The notes below the pieces were generated by a model that saw only the letters and a list, made by a program, of their open reading frames with translations, was not told where the DNA came from and searched no databases. This document shows, one piece after another, positions 62,901-64,000 of a DNA stretch of 64,000 nucleotides (position 1 is its first letter; each line of letters opens with the position of its first letter). The stretch is from Vogesella oryzae (lineage in GTDB: Bacteria > Pseudomonadota > Gammaproteobacteria > Burkholderiales > Chromobacteriaceae). Location: the NCBI RefSeq assembly GCF_902829295.1, contig NZ_CADEPL010000020.1:100933-164932 (forward strand), in the 5' to 3' direction. Made by a program: the position numbers and the translations under genes.

Positions 62901-63545
62901 ATCCGCTTCGGTCATCGCCGCTTCGCCGAGCATGTCGTAGCTGAAGCGGTAGCCACGTGCTTCGCGCTCCCTCCCGTTAGCCAGCGCCTCTTCGATGGTT
63001 TCGCCAGTCACAAACTGCTTGCCGAGCATGCGCATCGCCAGATCGACGCCCTTGCGGATCAACGGCTCACCACCCTTGGCAATAATACGGGTCAGCGCCG
63101 AAGACAGACCCTGCGCACTATGGGAAGACACCAGTTTGCCGGTAACCAGCAAGCCCCAGGCAGCCGCGTTCACGAACAGCGAAGAGCTATTGCCCAAGTG
63201 TGCTTTCCAGTCGCCACCGGAAATTTTGTCGCGAATCAGTTTGTCTGCCGTGGCGCGGTCGGGAATGCGAAGCAGTGCTTCGGCCAGACACATCAGCGCG
63301 ATACCTTCCTGGCTGGACAGTGTGAACTCATGCATCAAGGCATCAACACCACTGGACTTGGTGCGTTCGCGACGAACCTGGGTCACCAGCTTGCTAGCCA
63401 GCGCCTTGATCGAGGCTACCTGTCCCTCAGGCATTGCCGCCTGTTCCATCATGGTTGCAACACATTCACGTTCATCACGACGGTAGGCTGCGGTAATCGC
63501 GTCACGAAGCGCGGATTGCTCGCGCGCAAATGCCTGAAATTGCAT
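59934..63545 (-). CDS. putA: Bifunctional proline dehydrogenase / P5C dehydrogenase (PutA type B)
   Basis: Oxidises proline to glutamate. It has 1203 residues from MQFQAFAREQ, set by GGAGAAG six bases upstream; a start five codons earlier would lack it. No N-terminal ribbon-helix-helix, so it does not repress its own gene. PRODH motifs LVKGAYWDAEIKRAQ and ASHNAYTLA; ALDH motif AETGGQNAM and catalytic C820 in GQRCSALR. The C-terminal ALDH-superfamily domain is present, as in type B. Five 9-mer copies, the densest gene in the window. A dyad upstream may be a regulator site. Confidence 0.95.
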   Translation of the reverse strand: MQFQAFAREQSALRDAITAAYRRDERECVATMMEQAAMPEGQVASIKALASKLVTQVRRERTKSSGVDALMHEFTLSSQEGIALMCLAEALLRIPDRATADKLIRDKISGGDWKAHLGNSSSLFVNAAAWGLLVTGKLVSSHSAQGLSSALTRIIAKGGEPLIRKGVDLAMRMLGKQFVTGETIEEALANGREREARGYRFSYDMLGEAAMTEADAQRYLNDYVLAIHAIGKESNGRGIYSGPGISVKLSAIHPRYARMKHERMMAELLPRLKQLFLLAKQYNIGLNIDAEEADRLEISMDLVEALANDPELDGFEGIGIVVQAYQKRCPYVIDYLIDLARRSKHRFMVRLVKGAYWDAEIKRAQVDGLPGYPVYTRKVYTDVSYIACAKRLLAAQDAIYPQFASHNAYTLAAVYHLAEGKDYEFQCLHGMGETLYDQVVGKDKLDKPCRIYAPVGSHETLLAYLVRRLLENGANSSFVNRIVDESVSIEELVEDPVAEAGRHGGLPHSKIALPVALYGAERKNSKGLDLANEHVLTSLQLSLQASEVQPWLAVPLLADRDVEPVNSQAVRNPANLQDVVGQVQEASREDVEIALQAAVRAAPGWAATEPAKRALCLDRMADLMEDNMATLMGLAVREAGKTLNNAIAEVREAVDFCRYYAAHVRAEFDNQRNPALGPVVCISPWNFPLAIFIGEVTASLAAGNVVLAKPAEQTALIAAYAIRLLHEAGVPRDVLQFLPGRGEVVGSALTTDARIKGVIFTGSTEVAQIINRALSGRGEEVPLIAETGGQNAMIVDSSALPEQVVTDVLSSAFDSAGQRCSALRVLYLQNDIADKVVTMIKGAMDELRVGNPARFDTDIGPVIDAEAQGNLLRHIDGLKPRARSMYQAKLSDECAAGTYVAPTLFEIDSIKLLEREVFGPVLHVIRFDASEIDKVVAEINSTGYGLTHGIHSRIDETIEAITSNIKVGNVYVNRNIVGAVVGVQPFGGEGKSGTGPKAGGPLYLYRLTRGSWNARLAANPEPVDFTALDQLQGVLPQLPLDDGARNHLQELIAAARRHSPLNHAETLPGPTGEINTLLFAPRGLVACSADNLEALVMQVAAAFATGNRVLLQDSVPAQQLAAVLKSSVQVGDKVEAAEVTAMLYAGPDAELLRQTLARRDGALIPLLLVEEGGYNLHRLVVERAISVNTTAAGGNASLMSIGD

Positions 63546-63584
63546 GAGTAGCTTCTCCATAGTCCAACTGCTTGTATCTGACTA

Positions 63585-63594
63585 TTGTATACAA
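63585..63594. promoter_or_regulatory. Candidate GntR-type operator upstream of putA
   Basis: TTGTATACAA is a perfect 10-bp dyad, 40 bases before putA, in an AT-rich patch that also supplies a TATACA -10 candidate. Such ATTGTATACAAT-like sites bind GntR/FCD regulators. Regulator not in the window (only a GntR remnant at 44196). Confidence 0.4.
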
Positions 63595-63743
63595 AATATA
63601 AACTACGTGGAGATTTCCTGGGAATCTATCCAGTCTAGAAGACTACCCGCAGACAACAAGCGTGTTTATTGCAACACTTTGACCTCGCTTGAGGAATCCA
63701 CAAACGGCACATGCAGCGAGCCACGCCCAGCAATAGAAACACC

Positions 63744-63765
63744 AAAGCCCGCGCATGCGGGCTTT
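63744..63765. terminator. Hairpin between rRNA end and putA
   Basis: AAAGCCCGC, loop GCAT, GCGGGCTTT: perfect 9-bp stem with T/A-rich ends, likely bidirectional. Part of a set of tandem terminators behind the rRNA operon. Confidence 0.75.
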
Positions 63766-63788
63766 CTGTTTGGCGGTAAGGGTAGGTG

Positions 63789-63806
63789 GCGGCCAACGTT
63801 GGCCGC
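63789..63806. repeat. GTTGGCCGC palindrome downstream of the rRNA operon
   Basis: GCGGCCAACGTTGGCCGC, perfect 18-bp palindrome with zero spacer. Pair 12 of 12. Sits between two T-run hairpins. Confidence 0.85.
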
Positions 63807-63883
63807 AGCGTTCGGGGAGGATGTCGTCAGCACAGGACAGTGCAGCGTCGCACGAGCTGCTGCTTTCCCCGCGCCAAAGCACA

Positions 63884-63913
63884 AAGCCCAGCTTGATCTC
63901 TCAAGCTGGGCTT
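63884..63913 (-). terminator. Rho-independent terminator of the rRNA operon
   Basis: AAGCCCAGCTTGA, loop GAGA, TCAAGCTGGGCTT on the minus strand: a perfect 13-bp stem followed by TGTGCTTT, 11 bases after the 5S end. Confidence 0.9.
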
Positions 63914-63923
63914 CTTGTGGGGG

Positions 63924-64000
63924 AGTCTGGCGGTGTCCTACTTTCACACAGGTATCTGCACTATCATCGGCGCTGAGGCGTTTCACGGTCCTGTTCGGAA
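63924..64000 (-). rRNA. rrf: 5S ribosomal RNA, 3' part only
   Basis: Reverse complement reads TTCCGAACAGGACCGTGAAA, then CGCCTCAGCGCCGATGATAG and later AGTAGGACACCGCCAGAC, matching the conserved loop and 3' side of bacterial 5S rRNA. About 77 of roughly 115 bases are present; the 5' part lies beyond the window. Strand is minus, so an rRNA operon runs in from the right. Confidence 0.93.

Larger units (their letters stand above)
3899..63806. repeat. Dispersed 9-mer family GTTGGCCGC / GCGGCCAAC, candidate DNA uptake sequence
   Basis: By hand I counted about 59 exact copies: 24 in 12 inverted pairs listed separately, and 35 single copies. Single copies start at 3899, 5685, 9399, 11727, 14920, 15524, 18326, 19544, 23678, 24350, 26853, 32198, 32961, 33761, 34909, 35811, 37909, 38125, 38825, 39012, 40462, 40790, 41233, 45412, 45858, 46473, 49502, 52542, 55323, 55621, 60181, 60489, 61441, 62308 and 62362. 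The next base after GTTGGCCGC is usually A. Thirty-two single copies are in genes; both orientations are about equally common. Confidence 0.9.

Noticed and set aside
60159..63551. Plus-strand open frame of about 1,130 codons opposite putA
   Set aside because: Low-information composition without domains; putA on the minus strand has all expected motifs.
3899..63806. The 9-mer as a Chi or replication-polarity motif
   Set aside because: Single copies are about equally split between strands (about 16 against 19), with no run of one orientation; polar motifs should be skewed.
63643..63986. Small minus-strand open frames next to the 5S rRNA
   Set aside because: They run through terminator hairpins and the 5S sequence; composition is Cys/Trp-rich and not protein-like.
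1..64000. CRISPR array, tRNA, insertion sequence or prophage
   Set aside because: No regularly spaced direct repeats, cloverleaf sequences, transposase, integrase or phage structural genes were recognised on either strand.

Overview
The window is 64 kb of high-GC (roughly two thirds G+C) bacterial chromosome, densely coding on both strands. Gene content fits a motile, aerobic betaproteobacterium, most likely order Neisseriales (Chromobacterium/Vogesella/Aquitalea-like). The reasons are the rpoE-rseA-rseB-rseC-mucD block next to lepA-lepB-DUF4845-rnc, a prpBC-acnD-prpF propionate operon, type-B PutA, RlmJ, and many LysR regulators. The genus is an inference. I saw no CRISPR array, insertion sequence, prophage or tRNA.

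Layout. 1-8039 (minus): envelope-stress operon rpoE-rseA-rseB-rseC-mucD-glutaredoxin, a terminator, then lepA-lepB-DUF4845-rnc (rnc cut by the window edge). 8302-14443 (plus): methylcitrate cycle operon prpB-prpC-acnD-prpF, with an inverted pair of a repeated 9-mer after every gene. 14605-17458: degenerate SNase-like protein, then a periplasmic binding protein plus diguanylate cyclase operon. 17672-24348: lysR/lysA, hsp20, LysR/SDR, an MFS exporter and an AsnC regulator. 24466-29183: acetylpolyamine-amidohydrolase-like enzyme, then a second periplasmic binding protein overlapping a GGDEF-EAL protein. 29277-36125: LysR/MFS, a GlxA-type AraC regulator with an isochorismatase-like hydrolase, and LysR with a metallo-beta-lactamase-fold/DsbA-like pair. 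36170-44070: PAS-GGDEF enzyme, a BtaA-like betaine-lipid gene coupled to a GNAT-like gene, a peptide-binding protein, a low-GC gene of unknown function, and an EAL-HDOD protein. 44196-44718: two truncated genes (GntR and livM) fused at a deletion scar. 44820-54809: ggt, LysR/AEC transporter, truC, rlmJ, GFA-like protein, YitT-like protein, mmuM and a chemotaxis receptor. 55267-58442: tandem glycine riboswitch, glyA and sdaA. 58592-63545: orphan branched-chain amino-acid binding protein and putA. 63924-64000: 3' part of a 5S rRNA gene (minus) with tandem terminators.

Most striking signal. The 9-mer GTTGGCCGC (usually GTTGGCCGCA), in either orientation, occurs about 59 times by my hand count, against one or two expected from base composition. 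Twenty-four copies form 12 inverted pairs just after genes. Nearly all the others sit singly inside genes, in both orientations. This is how DNA uptake sequences are arranged in Neisseria and Pasteurellaceae, but the word is unrelated to the Neisseria dialects that share a CTG core. I propose it as a candidate uptake sequence.

How the genes work together. Propionate, proline, glycine/serine and lysine metabolism are all present, and glycine-sensing RNA probably drives glycine to serine to pyruvate through GlyA and SdaA. Cyclic-di-GMP signalling is heavily represented: three GGDEF proteins plus one EAL-HDOD protein, two of the GGDEF genes lying directly behind a solute-binding-protein gene with no transporter.
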